Below the pieces are notes generated by a model that ran no database searches, had not been told where the DNA came from, and saw only the letters and a list, made by a program, of their open reading frames with translations. The translations under genes were made by a program, and so were the position numbers. A stretch of DNA of 64,000 nucleotides. Source: Sulfurovum sp. Lineage in GTDB: Bacteria; Campylobacterota; Campylobacteria; Campylobacterales; Sulfurovaceae. Positions 43,311 through 53,604 of the stretch are shown here, piece by piece (positions within the stretch are counted from its first letter, which is position 1; each line of letters starts with the position of its first letter). The stretch spans positions 62,001 to 126,000 of the forward strand of contig JALXCZ010000008.1 of the NCBI GenBank assembly GCA_026990595.1, read 5' to 3'.

Positions 43311-44490
43311 ACTCCCTTTAATCCCATTAACTGAGCTATTGGCAAAAGCTTTAGCCTTTTTAATTGTTATTCTATTGACAAGAATTCTTTCCGTTGAGGA
43401 GTATGGTCTTTTTAATTATATTGTTTCTTTGGTAATGATGGTATCTGTTTTGATGGATGGTGGCATAAATAATTATATATTCAATAAAAGTGTAAAAAAT
43501 GAGTTATCAGAGATAAGTGATTACTTTAACAGTCGTATTGTATTGTCATTAATCATTATTGTAATATTGCTTCTATTTGTTTACTTTATCCAAAGAGAAT
43601 ATTTCATATATGTATTTTTCTATTCATTGTTTGTATTTTTCAATAGTAGTCTTTCTTTTTTTAAAATGTTGGCAAGAGGACAAGAGTATAAAAAAATAGA
43701 TATTCAAACAATCATTCTTGATCCTTTTTTTAGGTTACTAATATTGAGTATAGTATTTATTTTTGGTCTAAAAATTTATTTGCTGGAAACTTTAGAAATT
43801 TTTCTTTTTATAGAGTTTTTCATATTTTTTCTAATATATTTATCAATAAGACATAAATTCAACATAACATTTTCAGTAAAAAAAATATATATAAAGCTAA
43901 AAACTATACTTTTAGATTCAAAATATTTTCTATTTTATTATCTATTTTTTGTAGGAATACAACGAATGGATGTACTCTTTATGGGACACACGATGGACAA
44001 TGAAGCTGTGGCACTTTTTTCATCTGCATACAATTTGTATATGGTGATCTTGTTATTTTTCTCTTCTTTTTTAACAAGTGGATTTAAATCAATTTTGGAA
44101 AGTAAAGTTAAGTTAATCCAATATATAAAAAGTGTTACTGTCTTTTACATATTAATTGCATTGACTGTTTTAATATCTATAAAGTGGATTTATATTATAT
44201 TATATCCGGCAGAATACTTAGATGCAAGTTATTATTTAAAACTATTTATGTTTTCTTTACCTTTCACTATTGTTTCATATTTTGGTATTTATTATTTCAA
44301 CTATGCTAACAAAAGTCATTTAAACGTACTTATTATGTTTTTTTTCTTCCTTATAAAAGCTTTATGCTTATTTGTTTTTGATTTTAAATACATTAATGAC
44401 TATATATATCTATTAATCACCATAGAGATTTTATTGGGTATAACCTACCTATTTTTACTTATTAGAAATTTAAAGGAAACTTACCAATGA
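43300..44490 (+). CDS. Probable O-antigen flippase (Wzx)
   Basis: A 396-residue protein with about twelve helices of the polysaccharide-transport MATE/MVF type. TELLAKALAFLIVILLTRILSVEEYGLFNYI at the start is the classical Wzx opening, and MGHTMDNEAVALFSSAYNLYMV is the expected mid-protein repeat. It moves lipid-linked repeat units to the periplasmic face. GAGAAG precedes the ATG, which overlaps wzy by 11 bases. Low GC and many TTT/ATA codons suggest transfer from another source. Confidence 0.82.
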   Translation: MLNKLPLIPLTELLAKALAFLIVILLTRILSVEEYGLFNYIVSLVMMVSVLMDGGINNYIFNKSVKNELSEISDYFNSRIVLSLIIIVILLLFVYFIQREYFIYVFFYSLFVFFNSSLSFFKMLARGQEYKKIDIQTIILDPFFRLLILSIVFIFGLKIYLLETLEIFLFIEFFIFFLIYLSIRHKFNITFSVKKIYIKLKTILLDSKYFLFYYLFFVGIQRMDVLFMGHTMDNEAVALFSSAYNLYMVILLFFSSFLTSGFKSILESKVKLIQYIKSVTVFYILIALTVLISIKWIYIILYPAEYLDASYYLKLFMFSLPFTIVSYFGIYYFNYANKSHLNVLIMFFFFLIKALCLFVFDFKYINDYIYLLITIEILLGITYLFLLIRNLKETYQ

Positions 44491-45680
44491 AAATACTACA
44501 GATAAATAAATTTCTATACCCAAAAGGTGGTTCTGAAACCTATATGTTTGAACTGTCTAAAGCTTTAAAAGAAGCATCTCATAGCATTGAGTATTGGGGT
44601 ATGGCGGATGAAAAAAACATTGTTGATGATACTTACAGCTCTTTTGTAAAAAATATAGACTTTAACACTCTAGGTCTGGTTGGGAAAATATCTAATGTAT
44701 TTTCCACGATATATTCACAAGAGAGCAGAAAGAAAATAGCCATTGTCTTAGACCAGTTCCAACCGGATATTGTCCATATACACAACTTTAACTTCCAGCT
44801 TACACCAAGTATTTTACCGGAGATAAAAAAACGGGGCATCAAAGTCATCTATACTGCACATGATAGCCAGTTGGTATGTCCGTACCATAGACTCTACAAC
44901 TTTCAAAGAGATGAAATATGTACAAAATGTGTAGATGGTCACTTCTCTAACTGCATCAAAGACAAATGTTTTGACGGCTCCTTAATGAAAAGTACCATAG
45001 GTGCTATGGAATCATATTTTTATCATGGGCAGGATTACTACAACAAATATATTGATCAAATAATCTCTCCAAGCCTATTTTTAGCTGAGAAACTCAATCA
45101 TCTTTATCAAAAAGAGATTAACATTGTTCCTAATTTTGTAGAATTGGCTCTTCCCGATGTAGATACAAAAGAAAATTTTATACTATACTTTGGTAGAATT
45201 TCAAAAGAAAAAGGTATTATAGATATACTGTCTTTTTTCGATAAACATAAAATAAATTTAAAGATTGTTGGTAACGGTCCGGAAGTAATTCATATCATAA
45301 AATCTGACTACATAGAATACTTGGGACCCAAGTACGGTAATGAACTTTTTAAATATATACAAAAAGCTAAATTTGTAATACAGCCTTCAAAATGGTATGA
45401 AAACTGTCCCATGACTATTATTGAATCTTTTGCCTGTTCTACTCCAGTGATTGGTTCTTGCCACAGTGGTTTTTTAGAACTTATAAAAGATGGTGAAAAT
45501 GGCTTCTTGATAGACTTTGAGACAAATAATTTTGAACCGATATTATTAGAATGTTTAGAATCATATGATGCTTCCTTTTCGAAAGCTTCTAAAGAGAGCT
45601 ATCTAAACTATTATACAAAAAAGATCCATGTTCCAAAAATAATTGAAATATATACAAAGGTTTTAAATGAAAGCATATAA
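44487..45680 (+). CDS. Glycosyltransferase family 4
   Basis: A 397-residue GT-B enzyme. The N-terminal domain has [15 protein letters not shown] and the acceptor-side [13 protein letters not shown] four-Cys segment ([16 protein letters not shown]) at about 150-170 is typical of one GT4 branch and probably binds metal. The C-terminal domain has [12 protein letters not shown] and [23 protein letters not shown] with the catalytic Glu. It overlaps wzx by four bases. Confidence 0.87.
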   Translation: MKILQINKFLYPKGGSETYMFELSKALKEASHSIEYWGMADEKNIVDDTYSSFVKNIDFNTLGLVGKISNVFSTIYSQESRKKIAIVLDQFQPDIVHIHNFNFQLTPSILPEIKKRGIKVIYTAHDSQLVCPYHRLYNFQRDEICTKCVDGHFSNCIKDKCFDGSLMKSTIGAMESYFYHGQDYYNKYIDQIISPSLFLAEKLNHLYQKEINIVPNFVELALPDVDTKENFILYFGRISKEKGIIDILSFFDKHKINLKIVGNGPEVIHIIKSDYIEYLGPKYGNELFKYIQKAKFVIQPSKWYENCPMTIIESFACSTPVIGSCHSGFLELIKDGENGFLIDFETNNFEPILLECLESYDASFSKASKESYLNYYTKKIHVPKIIEIYTKVLNESI

Positions 45681-46368
45681 AATAATAGAATTCTTGATCT
45701 CTAAGATAAAAGGAGAAAAACATATCATTGAATACCCCTTTAATTTTAGAGAACTTCTCACTATTATCAGTTCTAAATCTATTGCTGTATTGAGAGGTTT
45801 TATCTTCATAAAACCATTTATTTCTTCCAAAGGCATAGTTTTTGCAGAAAAAGGTGCTAAAGTACTTTTTGGACACAAAATAAAAACAGGAAGTGGTTTG
45901 AATTTGATGGAGTATTCCACAATCAATGCATTGAGCTATGGTGGTGTAGACATTGGCAACAACTTTACCTTAGGTAAATATGCTATGATAGAATGTACTG
46001 GTGTACTTCGTAATGTTGGAAGTTCCCTCAAAATAGGAAATAATGTGGGGATCAATCATTACTGTTTTATTGGAGTTCGTGGGGACATTGAGATAGGAGA
46101 TAATGTTATCTTTGGTCCTAGAGTAAATATTTTCTCAGAAAACCATATTTTTGATGACTTGGATATACCTATCAAAAACCAAGGGGTTAAAAAAGATCAA
46201 ACCATTATTGGTTCTGACGTATGGATAGGTGCGAATGTTTCTATAATGTCTGGAGTTATTATTGGCGATGGATGCGTTATAGCCGCTGGTTCTGTTGTAA
46301 CCAAAGATGTAGAACCATATAGTATTATTGGCGGTGTACCGTCAAAATTAATAAAGAAAAGGAAATAA
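45667..46368 (+). CDS. Hexapeptide-repeat acyl/acetyltransferase
   Basis: A 233-residue left-handed beta-helix enzyme. Hexapeptide turns run from about 75 to 215 ([41 protein letters not shown]), followed by [30 protein letters not shown] and [10 protein letters not shown]. This is the trimeric O-acetyltransferase type (Maa/NodL/WcaF-like) that decorates sugars using acetyl-CoA. It overlaps the GT4 gene by 14 bases. Confidence 0.87.
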   Translation: MKAYKIIEFLISKIKGEKHIIEYPFNFRELLTIISSKSIAVLRGFIFIKPFISSKGIVFAEKGAKVLFGHKIKTGSGLNLMEYSTINALSYGGVDIGNNFTLGKYAMIECTGVLRNVGSSLKIGNNVGINHYCFIGVRGDIEIGDNVIFGPRVNIFSENHIFDDLDIPIKNQGVKKDQTIIGSDVWIGANVSIMSGVIIGDGCVIAAGSVVTKDVEPYSIIGGVPSKLIKKRK

Positions 46369-46370
46369 AT

Positions 46371-47504
46371 ATGCATAATAATATCACTATGCCAACAGAT
46401 GTGTCTATCATCACCACATATCGTTGCCAAATGGAATGTAAAATGTGTGATATCTGGCAAAACTGGACAGATCCTAAAAAAGAAATAACTCCACAAGAGT
46501 TAGAAATGCTTCCAAACTTTAAGTTTGTTAATATAACAGGTGGGGAACCATTTCTCAGAGATGACCTTGAAGATATCATAGAAGTAATGTATAAAAAATC
46601 AGACCGTATCGTCATCTCAACATCAGGTTGGCATACACAAAAGATTTTAAAATTAGCAAAACGGTTTCCAGATATTGGAATTAGGGTTAGTATTGAAGGG
46701 TTATCTGTTAAAAATGATGACCTACGTGGTAAAGAGGGTGGTTTTGATAAAGGTTTAAGAACACTACTTGGTCTCAAGAAAATAGGTGTAAAAGATGTTG
46801 GTTTTGGTATTACAGTTTCAAATAAAAATTCAAATGATATGCTATGGCTTTACGAACTTTCAAAAGAGTTAGGAATGGAATTTGCAACGGCATCATTTCA
46901 TAACTCATACTATTTTCACAAAGATGATAACTGGATAACCAATAAAGATGAAGTGACAGAAGATTTTCATGAACTTATACAAAGACTTATGAAAGAGAAT
47001 AGTCCTAAAAGCTGGTTTAGAGCATTTTTCAACTTAGGTCTCATCAACTACATTCAAGGTGGAAAAAGAATGCTTCCTTGTGAAGCAGGAACAGCAAACT
47101 TTTTCATTGATCCTTATGGTGATGTACTGCCTTGTAATGGACTGGAAGAAAAGTATTGGAAAGAATCTATGGGAAATATTCGAGACGTAGATACTTTTGA
47201 AGAGCTATGGTTTTCAGACCAAGCCAATAAAGTAAGAGACTTAGTTCGTACTTGTCCAAAAAACTGCTGGATGGTTGGAACTGCTGCACCTGTAATGAAA
47301 AAATATATCAAACATCCTGCAAAATGGGTTGTTAAAAATAAAATAAAAAGTTTAATGGGTAAAGAGATCTGTACAGACTTTATACCAACATGTGATGTCG
47401 GACAGGATCCAAGACAGGGAGATCTACGTATATCTGAGCAATATAAAGAAGTACTTGAGAAAATACAGTGTAACGATAATGAAAATGGATGTGGTTGTAG
47501 TTAA
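46371..47504 (+). CDS. Radical SAM/SPASM enzyme in the polysaccharide cluster
   Basis: A 377-residue protein. The SAM cluster is C19-x3-C23-x2-C26 (CQMECKMC), followed by NITGGEPFLRDDL. The SPASM-like C-terminal part has CEAGTANFFIDPYGDVLPCNG and CPKNC, consistent with at least one more iron-sulfur cluster. The last residues are Cys-rich (CNDNENGCGCS). The substrate is unknown; inside an O-antigen cluster it may modify a sugar, a lipid-linked intermediate or an envelope peptide. AAAAGGA lies before the ATG; two bases separate it from the acetyltransferase gene. Confidence 0.87.
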   Translation: MHNNITMPTDVSIITTYRCQMECKMCDIWQNWTDPKKEITPQELEMLPNFKFVNITGGEPFLRDDLEDIIEVMYKKSDRIVISTSGWHTQKILKLAKRFPDIGIRVSIEGLSVKNDDLRGKEGGFDKGLRTLLGLKKIGVKDVGFGITVSNKNSNDMLWLYELSKELGMEFATASFHNSYYFHKDDNWITNKDEVTEDFHELIQRLMKENSPKSWFRAFFNLGLINYIQGGKRMLPCEAGTANFFIDPYGDVLPCNGLEEKYWKESMGNIRDVDTFEELWFSDQANKVRDLVRTCPKNCWMVGTAAPVMKKYIKHPAKWVVKNKIKSLMGKEICTDFIPTCDVGQDPRQGDLRISEQYKEVLEKIQCNDNENGCGCS

Positions 47505-48595
47505 TGCATATTATAGTATTGGGGACAAGAGGTATCCCAGATATTCAAGGTGGTGTTGAAACACACTGTGAAGAGCTTTATCCTAGATTGGTCAAACTGG
47601 GGGTAAATGTTACTTTAATTACTAGAAAATCTTATGTGAAAGATCTTTCACAAACTGAATTCAAAGGTGTAAAATTAAAACATATATTTACGCCTAAAAA
47701 GAAAAGTATTGAGGCTATAGTGCATACTTTTCTTGGTGTACTATATGCTCGTACCCAAAATCCAGATATTTTACATATACATGCGATAGGCCCATCTTTA
47801 ATGGTTCCATTTGCTCGATTACTTGGAATACAAGTTGTTGTTACAAATCATGGACCAGATTATGATCGACAAAAATGGGGCAGGCTTGCAAAATGGGTCT
47901 TAATAACAGGAGAAAAATTCGGTACAAAATATGCCACAAAAGTTATAGTTATCTCAGATGTTATAAAAAATATCTTAAAAAATAAATATAATAGAACTAA
48001 TACTCAATTAATATATAATGGAGTAAATCTTCCTAAAAAATCTACAAATACTGATTATTTAGATGAGTTAGGTGTAGAGAGAACCAAATATATCATCGGT
48101 GTTGGACGTTTTGTAGAAGAAAAAGGCTTTCATGATCTCATTGAAGCCTATAAAACATTAGACACAAACGTAAAGCTAGTTCTTGTTGGTGATGCTGATC
48201 ATGAATCTGAGTATAGTGTTAGATTAAAAACTGTGGCAAAAGAGAATGGTGTAGTTTTAACAGGGTTTATAAAAGGCGAAAAACTTAACCAGATTTTTTC
48301 ACATGCCAAACTTTTTGTCATGCCATCTTATCATGAAGGATTACCAATAGCATTGTTAGAAGCCATGAGTTATAATTTAGATGTGCTGGTAAGCGACATT
48401 CCTGCAAATTTAGAAGTATCTCTATCTACAGATGATTATTTTCAAGTCTCACAAATTGAAGATTTACAAACTAAATTAGAAAAGAAACTGATCAATACCC
48501 AAAATCGAGATTTTTCTCAAATAATTCTTAAGAAATACAATTGGGATATCATTGCAAAAGAAGTTTTTAATTTATATCAAACTATTATCAAGTAA
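47504..48595 (+). CDS. Glycosyltransferase family 4
   Basis: A 363-residue GT-B enzyme. GTRGIPDIQGGVETHCEELYPRL opens it in the style of rhamnosyl/galactosyl transferases of O-antigen clusters. The donor domain has IIGVGRFVEEKGFHDLI and MPSYHEGLPIALLEAMSY with the catalytic Glu pair. It starts on the last base of the radical SAM gene, so the two are translationally coupled. Confidence 0.88.
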   Translation: MHIIVLGTRGIPDIQGGVETHCEELYPRLVKLGVNVTLITRKSYVKDLSQTEFKGVKLKHIFTPKKKSIEAIVHTFLGVLYARTQNPDILHIHAIGPSLMVPFARLLGIQVVVTNHGPDYDRQKWGRLAKWVLITGEKFGTKYATKVIVISDVIKNILKNKYNRTNTQLIYNGVNLPKKSTNTDYLDELGVERTKYIIGVGRFVEEKGFHDLIEAYKTLDTNVKLVLVGDADHESEYSVRLKTVAKENGVVLTGFIKGEKLNQIFSHAKLFVMPSYHEGLPIALLEAMSYNLDVLVSDIPANLEVSLSTDDYFQVSQIEDLQTKLEKKLINTQNRDFSQIILKKYNWDIIAKEVFNLYQTIIK

Positions 48596-48610
48596 ATAAC
48601 ACAAATTCGA

Positions 48611-48616
48611 TATAAT
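48611..48616 (+). promoter_or_regulatory. -10 box before the initiating transferase gene
   Basis: TATAAT in TTCGATATAATTAC, 27 bases before the TTG start. The 47-base gap is the first real break in the plus-strand cluster, so WbaP may have its own promoter. Confidence 0.45.
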
Positions 48617-48642
48617 TACAAAAAACAAATAGAGAGACTATC

Positions 48643-49962
48643 TTGAAAGAATTTAATGCAAAGCTAATATTTGTCCTCATTGATATTCTAGTTATAGTAC
48701 TCTCTATTTTAGCAGCATATTTTTTACGCTATCTTTTGGAAGACCTGTTCTCAGGTGTTGATATCTATAGTCTCTTTAATTATCTTACTTTTTATCCTCT
48801 CTATATTGTTACTATTATGCTACTCGCTTATGAAGGTATCTATACACATAGATATGACTTTTGGCATGAAAGCAGAGTTATATTCAAAGGTCTTATGTTT
48901 AGTTTTCTTATTATATTGGCCTACCTGGCCATAACAAAAAGTATACAAAACTACTCTAGAGCTGTCATAGCTTTTTCTTTTATATTTATGATCTTTCTTT
49001 TACCTATTTCAAAAAATATATGTAAGAAACTTCTTTTTAAGCTAAAAGTATGGCAAAGAAGAGCAAAAGTGTATGGTAATGATGCGTTTTTGCAAGAAGA
49101 GATTTTTGGAAATCCTTATCTTGGATATATTGATGCAAAAGACCATAAACCTAAAACTGTTTTCATTAATTCTCATAATGAAGATCTAAATGCGCTAAAG
49201 CAGATTATTAATCAGGAAATAGGAGAGAGTCATGAAGTGATCTTTGTGCCTCTTATTGACGAATATGACTTGACACATTCACACATTTACCGTCTTTCCA
49301 ATACCCGAACTAATCTTATAGTCTTTCAAAACCGTCTAAAAAGCAAATACAGACTTTGGGCTAAAAAAGTTTCTGACTTAAGTATGTCTGTAATTGTTTT
49401 CCCGTTACTTGTACCTGTTCTAGTTTATATCGCCTACAAAATACGTAAAGAAGAACCAGAATCTTCCATCCTTTTTAAACAAGAGCGCCTGGGGCAGGAT
49501 GGTAAAGTATTTGTCTGTTATAAATTTAGGACCATGTATGAAAACAGTGATGATAAACTTCAGACCTATTTACATGAACATCCTGAAGAAGTAGAGTTTT
49601 ATGCGACCTACCATAAATACCAAAATGACCCAAGAATCACGAAAATAGGTGATACATTAAGAAGAACATCATTAGATGAACTACCTCAAATTTTCAATGT
49701 ATTTAAAAATGAAATGAGTTTCATCGGTCCACGCCCATACATGCTCAATGAAAAAGAAAAAATAGGTAAAAATGTAAATACTGTACTTGCTGTAAAACCA
49801 GGAATCACAGGTCTTTGGCAGGTAAGTGGTCGAAGTGAAGTAGATTTTCACTCTCGTGTAGCACTTGATGTCTGGTACGTAAGAAACTGGAATCTTTGGA
49901 TGGACTTAGTCATATTACTCAAAACTGTAAAAACTGTATTGGTACGAGAAGGTGCTAGTTAG
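48643..49962 (+). CDS. Polyprenyl-phosphate hexose-1-phosphate transferase (WbaP-like)
   Basis: A 439-residue membrane protein that transfers the first sugar phosphate to undecaprenyl phosphate. About four N-terminal helices (to residue 130) precede a CoA-binding-like cytoplasmic region, another helix near 245-265, and the conserved C-terminal catalytic domain (FKQERLGQDGKVFVCYKFRTM, RRTSLDELPQIFNVFKNEMSFIGPRP, KPGITGLWQVSGRS). TTG at 48643 has AGAGAGAC upstream and no better start is present. The sugar could be galactose or glucose. Confidence 0.88.
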   Translation: MKEFNAKLIFVLIDILVIVLSILAAYFLRYLLEDLFSGVDIYSLFNYLTFYPLYIVTIMLLAYEGIYTHRYDFWHESRVIFKGLMFSFLIILAYLAITKSIQNYSRAVIAFSFIFMIFLLPISKNICKKLLFKLKVWQRRAKVYGNDAFLQEEIFGNPYLGYIDAKDHKPKTVFINSHNEDLNALKQIINQEIGESHEVIFVPLIDEYDLTHSHIYRLSNTRTNLIVFQNRLKSKYRLWAKKVSDLSMSVIVFPLLVPVLVYIAYKIRKEEPESSILFKQERLGQDGKVFVCYKFRTMYENSDDKLQTYLHEHPEEVEFYATYHKYQNDPRITKIGDTLRRTSLDELPQIFNVFKNEMSFIGPRPYMLNEKEKIGKNVNTVLAVKPGITGLWQVSGRSEVDFHSRVALDVWYVRNWNLWMDLVILLKTVKTVLVREGAS

Positions 49963-50048
49963 TAATTTTATAATACATTTTTGATATTTGTCAAGCCTTA
50001 TTATGTCATAATACACATAACAATACACAATTTTAGGATATGAAAATA

Positions 50049-51098
50049 ATGCAAAATAACAATACACAAACAACCATCCAAGAAGATGTCATAGACCTCA
50101 GAGAACTTTTTGCTGTACTCAAAAGACGAAAAAAACTCATCTGGCTCATTACTGGACTTTTTACCCTGCTTGCACTGGTTTATGTACTTGTGGCAACACC
50201 ATGGTGGCAAGCCAATACCACATTGGAAGTAGGTAAATACATAGACAAGCAAACAGGGAAAGAGGTCTATTTGGAAAATGGTACCGCTGTTTCACAGCGA
50301 CTCAAAGTAAAATATATAGACATTTATAAACACATAAAAAATCGTGAAAGCAAAATTACATCCATCACCGCAGCCAAAAAAAACCCTCAATTTATTTCTA
50401 TTACCGCCTTGGGAAAAAGTAATACTCTCGCACGAACAGAGATAAACAAAGTCATCAATGATCTTCAAAATAAACATCAAAAGATCATTGATGAGATCAT
50501 CGCAAAGAAAAAATCAAAACTTGATGAGATAGATAGAGAGATATTACAAACAAAAGAATATAAAATTACCGATATAGCTCAAAATATCAACTACGTTAAA
50601 ACCAATAAGCTACCAACAATAGATCAGAAGATCGCCTCTATGAAAGCAGAGTTAAAAAGTGCTGTTAAACAAAAAGAAGAAGCGACAAAAAATCTCTCCT
50701 CACTTACGGGAGATAATGCCTCATTGGCCGCCTTGCGCCTTGCACAGATACAGGGACTTGAATACAAGATCTCTGAAAATCGGATCAACCTGATCGACCT
50801 TAAAAGTGAAAAAGAAAAGATCATAATCTCTATACTGCCTTCTCTAAAAAGAAAAATGGAAGAATTAAAGCAAATTGATCTGGTATCTCTTCGGGAAAAA
50901 CGTTCGTTAATCAAACTTTCCATGCAGGCACATAATTATCACAACACTACAGTCATAGGAAAAGTCATCACACAGGAAAAACCTGTAAAACCAAAAAAAC
51001 TACTTATTCTCATAGTCTCTTTTATTACAGGCTTGATGCTCTCTATTTTCTTGGCTTTCTTTTTGGAGTTTCTACAAGGAATGAAAAAGGAGAATTAA
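50049..51098 (+). CDS. Chain-length determinant protein (Wzz)
   Basis: A 349-residue inner-membrane protein with helices near 32-52 and 317-340 and a long periplasmic coiled region between. DVIDLRELFAVLKRRKKLIWLI at the start is the Wzz domain, and QEKPVKPKKLLIL before the second helix is its Pro-rich end. It sets O-antigen chain length together with Wzy. ATG at 50049 is favoured over 50040 because AGGAT is nine bases rather than one base upstream. Confidence 0.87.
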   Translation: MQNNNTQTTIQEDVIDLRELFAVLKRRKKLIWLITGLFTLLALVYVLVATPWWQANTTLEVGKYIDKQTGKEVYLENGTAVSQRLKVKYIDIYKHIKNRESKITSITAAKKNPQFISITALGKSNTLARTEINKVINDLQNKHQKIIDEIIAKKKSKLDEIDREILQTKEYKITDIAQNINYVKTNKLPTIDQKIASMKAELKSAVKQKEEATKNLSSLTGDNASLAALRLAQIQGLEYKISENRINLIDLKSEKEKIIISILPSLKRKMEELKQIDLVSLREKRSLIKLSMQAHNYHNTTVIGKVITQEKPVKPKKLLILIVSFITGLMLSIFLAFFLEFLQGMKKEN

Positions 51099-51220
51099 AC
51101 CTTATTCCTCCCCCCTCTGCATGCCAACTTTTAAAATCTCTTTAAGTCTTCTATTGTTAAATATTCCCTAAGGATTTTGCAGATTTACAGGCAGAAGTGT
51201 AAAATTATAAAAGATGTTTT

Positions 51221-52477
51221 TCATACTTTAGCACTCTTTTTATCCATTTGCCAATTCTCAGAGAAGAGTAAAAATAATCCTATCATGAAATTAAACAGTA
51301 AAAATGGTTGGCGATTCCAAAAAAGAGGTTCACCTATAAACCCAACCAAATAGACAGTTATAAAAGAGACAAATAATATATGCATATCATCTGCCAGAGG
51401 AAGCTTTAGCATCTGATAAATAAATAACAAAAATATCATTAATCCAATCATACCAGTTTCAAGTAATATTTGCATATATTGGTTATGCATATGCCAAAAC
51501 CCCCTGACCATTTTACCCTGAGAATAGGATTCTGTTTGCTTCATATAGGCTTTTTTTGCATCTGCTATTCCAACCCCAAACAAAGGATGCTCCAAAACAA
51601 TATCTTTCGCTACAATTAAAGCATACACCCGAGCACCCCAGGATGAATGAAAATCTCCTTGTGCTATATGCTGTAATGATTGCATAGACAAATTGGCTCG
51701 TGTATGAAAAATGGGGCTGGAATAATAAGCCAATAAAAAGATGCTTATTATAGAAACCATACCTAGTACGATACTTTTAAACCCAATACCAAAATGCTTG
51801 ATAAAATAAACTATAAGTGCTACAAAAAAAGCCAACTGACCAAGCCTTCCTCCATTTAAAAAGAGATTGGTCAAAGCACTTATCACAAATAGCGCCATAA
51901 GTATTTTTAATCCTATCTGTTTGATCTTTGAGAATTCTGTTATCAAAATAAAAATTGTAACAGCAAGAAAAATAGAATAAAGACTGTGGTGCATAAAAGG
52001 GGAAGGGTCATGTGTTAATCTTCCCTTAATATCTATAAGACCTAAAAAAAGTCCCCATGATGCAATTTCGCTAATAAACATTGCTAAAAGAAAGGCTGAA
52101 AGTATTACCTTGATATACTTCCTTTGTATAGAGGTAATCATAACCGGTACAAGCATAAAATAGAGCAGATACATCTGAACATAGGCAAGCACACCATTTT
52201 GAGGATAATGTTTTACAAACCCTCCATAAAGAGTATCACTCCATATCAATGAAAATCCTATTAGTAGTACAAAGGCAAAATAATACCAAAAAGGCTTGAA
52301 TCGTTTCAATTTTAAAAACTTATATTGCCAATTTCCTTCAATAATCCATAAAATATCCAATAAAAGCATAATGATTTCTGCTTTTTTCGCACTTAGAGGA
52401 AATGCAAAAGCCAATATAACCAACATATAGTTGATCCATTGATTCATATTTATTTTTATTTTAAATACCTCAATCAT
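51221..52477 (-). CDS. O-antigen ligase (WaaL-like, Wzy_C domain)
   Basis: A 418-residue protein with about twelve helices. A periplasmic loop (about 275-330) is followed by HMHNQYMQILLETGMIGLMIF, the H-N-E-G signature of O-antigen ligases and polymerases. Being last in the lipopolysaccharide operon and beside a Wzx/Wzy cluster, it most likely joins polymer to lipid A-core. It overlaps the upstream transferase by ATGA. Confidence 0.82.
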   Translation of the reverse strand: MIEVFKIKINMNQWINYMLVILAFAFPLSAKKAEIIMLLLDILWIIEGNWQYKFLKLKRFKPFWYYFAFVLLIGFSLIWSDTLYGGFVKHYPQNGVLAYVQMYLLYFMLVPVMITSIQRKYIKVILSAFLLAMFISEIASWGLFLGLIDIKGRLTHDPSPFMHHSLYSIFLAVTIFILITEFSKIKQIGLKILMALFVISALTNLFLNGGRLGQLAFFVALIVYFIKHFGIGFKSIVLGMVSIISIFLLAYYSSPIFHTRANLSMQSLQHIAQGDFHSSWGARVYALIVAKDIVLEHPLFGVGIADAKKAYMKQTESYSQGKMVRGFWHMHNQYMQILLETGMIGLMIFLLFIYQMLKLPLADDMHILFVSFITVYLVGFIGEPLFWNRQPFLLFNFMIGLFLLFSENWQMDKKSAKV

Positions 52478-53604
52478 ATTTTATCTTTGCACTGTTTTAC
52501 TATTTTACAATATTCGTGATATATTCTGTCTTCTCTAAACTGAACAAACATTTGATCATCAATTTCAGGATAGCATTTTAATGCCATAGCTATTTTTTCA
52601 GAAAGATCCTCACTATCATTTACTTTAGCCAAATATTGTTTCAATTCACCTCTCATGATTTCATTGGGTCCAGAGATGCAATCGGTACTGACAACCGGCG
52701 TATGAAGAATAAGTGATTCTAGCAAAACCATAGAAAGACCTTCTCTTTCGGAAGAGAGAACCAGCAATTTCGCATGCTTCATAAAAGGATAAGGATTTTT
52801 TTGAAAATCAAGCACTTCAACCCTATCGCTAAGCCCCATTTTTTCTATTAACAAAAGTAAGGCAGGATTTTTTTTTGATAAAATTTTTAATTTTGGTGCC
52901 TCCGGCACTTTTTTGTATGCCTCAAGTGCAATATCTATACGTTTCTCTTTCCGAAATGCTGCTGCTACAAGGATATAAGGTTCTTCTGGAATATCAAATA
53001 CTTTCTTTTCCCCCTCCTCTTTAATCAAATCAAAATCAAACGGATTATAAATAACACTATTGGAAGCATAGTGAATACCCAACAGTTCTATATCTTTTGC
53101 AACACCCATTGAAACAGAGATCAGTGCCTTGTTTCTATAGAGTTTTTTATAATATCTACCTTTTCTATATGCCCGGAGGTATGCTTTACGTTTTCGCATC
53201 TCTTCTATTTCAAAAGAATATGCCGTATGCATCACATAGAAAACCTGATGATTCAAATTAGCAAACGAAACCACTTCATCTGCAGCAGGAAGGTTGGAAA
53301 AAATAGCATCAAATGCCATACCATCTGATTCGATATCGTCAATTGTTCTTTTTAGGGTATTTGCCAATATTTGAACCCATTTTTTTCTAAAGATCTTACT
53401 TTTTTTTCGCTTTTTTCCAAGCGTGTGAATAGTGAACGATTCAATAGAATACGAAACTGTATCTTCCAAAAGAATTATGTGTATATCTATACCTCTTTTC
53501 TGAAACATATTTGCGAGATTAAGCACTACCCGTTCCGCCCCGCCACCTGTCAGATTAAAAATTACAAACCCTATGCGTTGAGGTATTTGGACTTGATGTA
53601 ACAT
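52474..53604 (-). CDS. Glycosyltransferase family 4, paralogue of the next gene
   Basis: A 376-residue GT-B enzyme. FNLTGGGAERVVLNLANMF opens the acceptor domain. AAAFRKEKRIDIALEAYKK and KLLVLSSEREGLSMVLLESLILHTPVVSTDCISGPNEI form the donor side with the catalytic Glu. It is clearly related along its length to the product of 53605-54675, so the pair looks like a tandem duplication. AAGGAA precedes the ATG, which follows the upstream stop with no gap. Confidence 0.87.
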   Translation of the reverse strand: MLHQVQIPQRIGFVIFNLTGGGAERVVLNLANMFQKRGIDIHIILLEDTVSYSIESFTIHTLGKKRKKSKIFRKKWVQILANTLKRTIDDIESDGMAFDAIFSNLPAADEVVSFANLNHQVFYVMHTAYSFEIEEMRKRKAYLRAYRKGRYYKKLYRNKALISVSMGVAKDIELLGIHYASNSVIYNPFDFDLIKEEGEKKVFDIPEEPYILVAAAFRKEKRIDIALEAYKKVPEAPKLKILSKKNPALLLLIEKMGLSDRVEVLDFQKNPYPFMKHAKLLVLSSEREGLSMVLLESLILHTPVVSTDCISGPNEIMRGELKQYLAKVNDSEDLSEKIAMALKCYPEIDDQMFVQFREDRIYHEYCKIVKQCKDKI

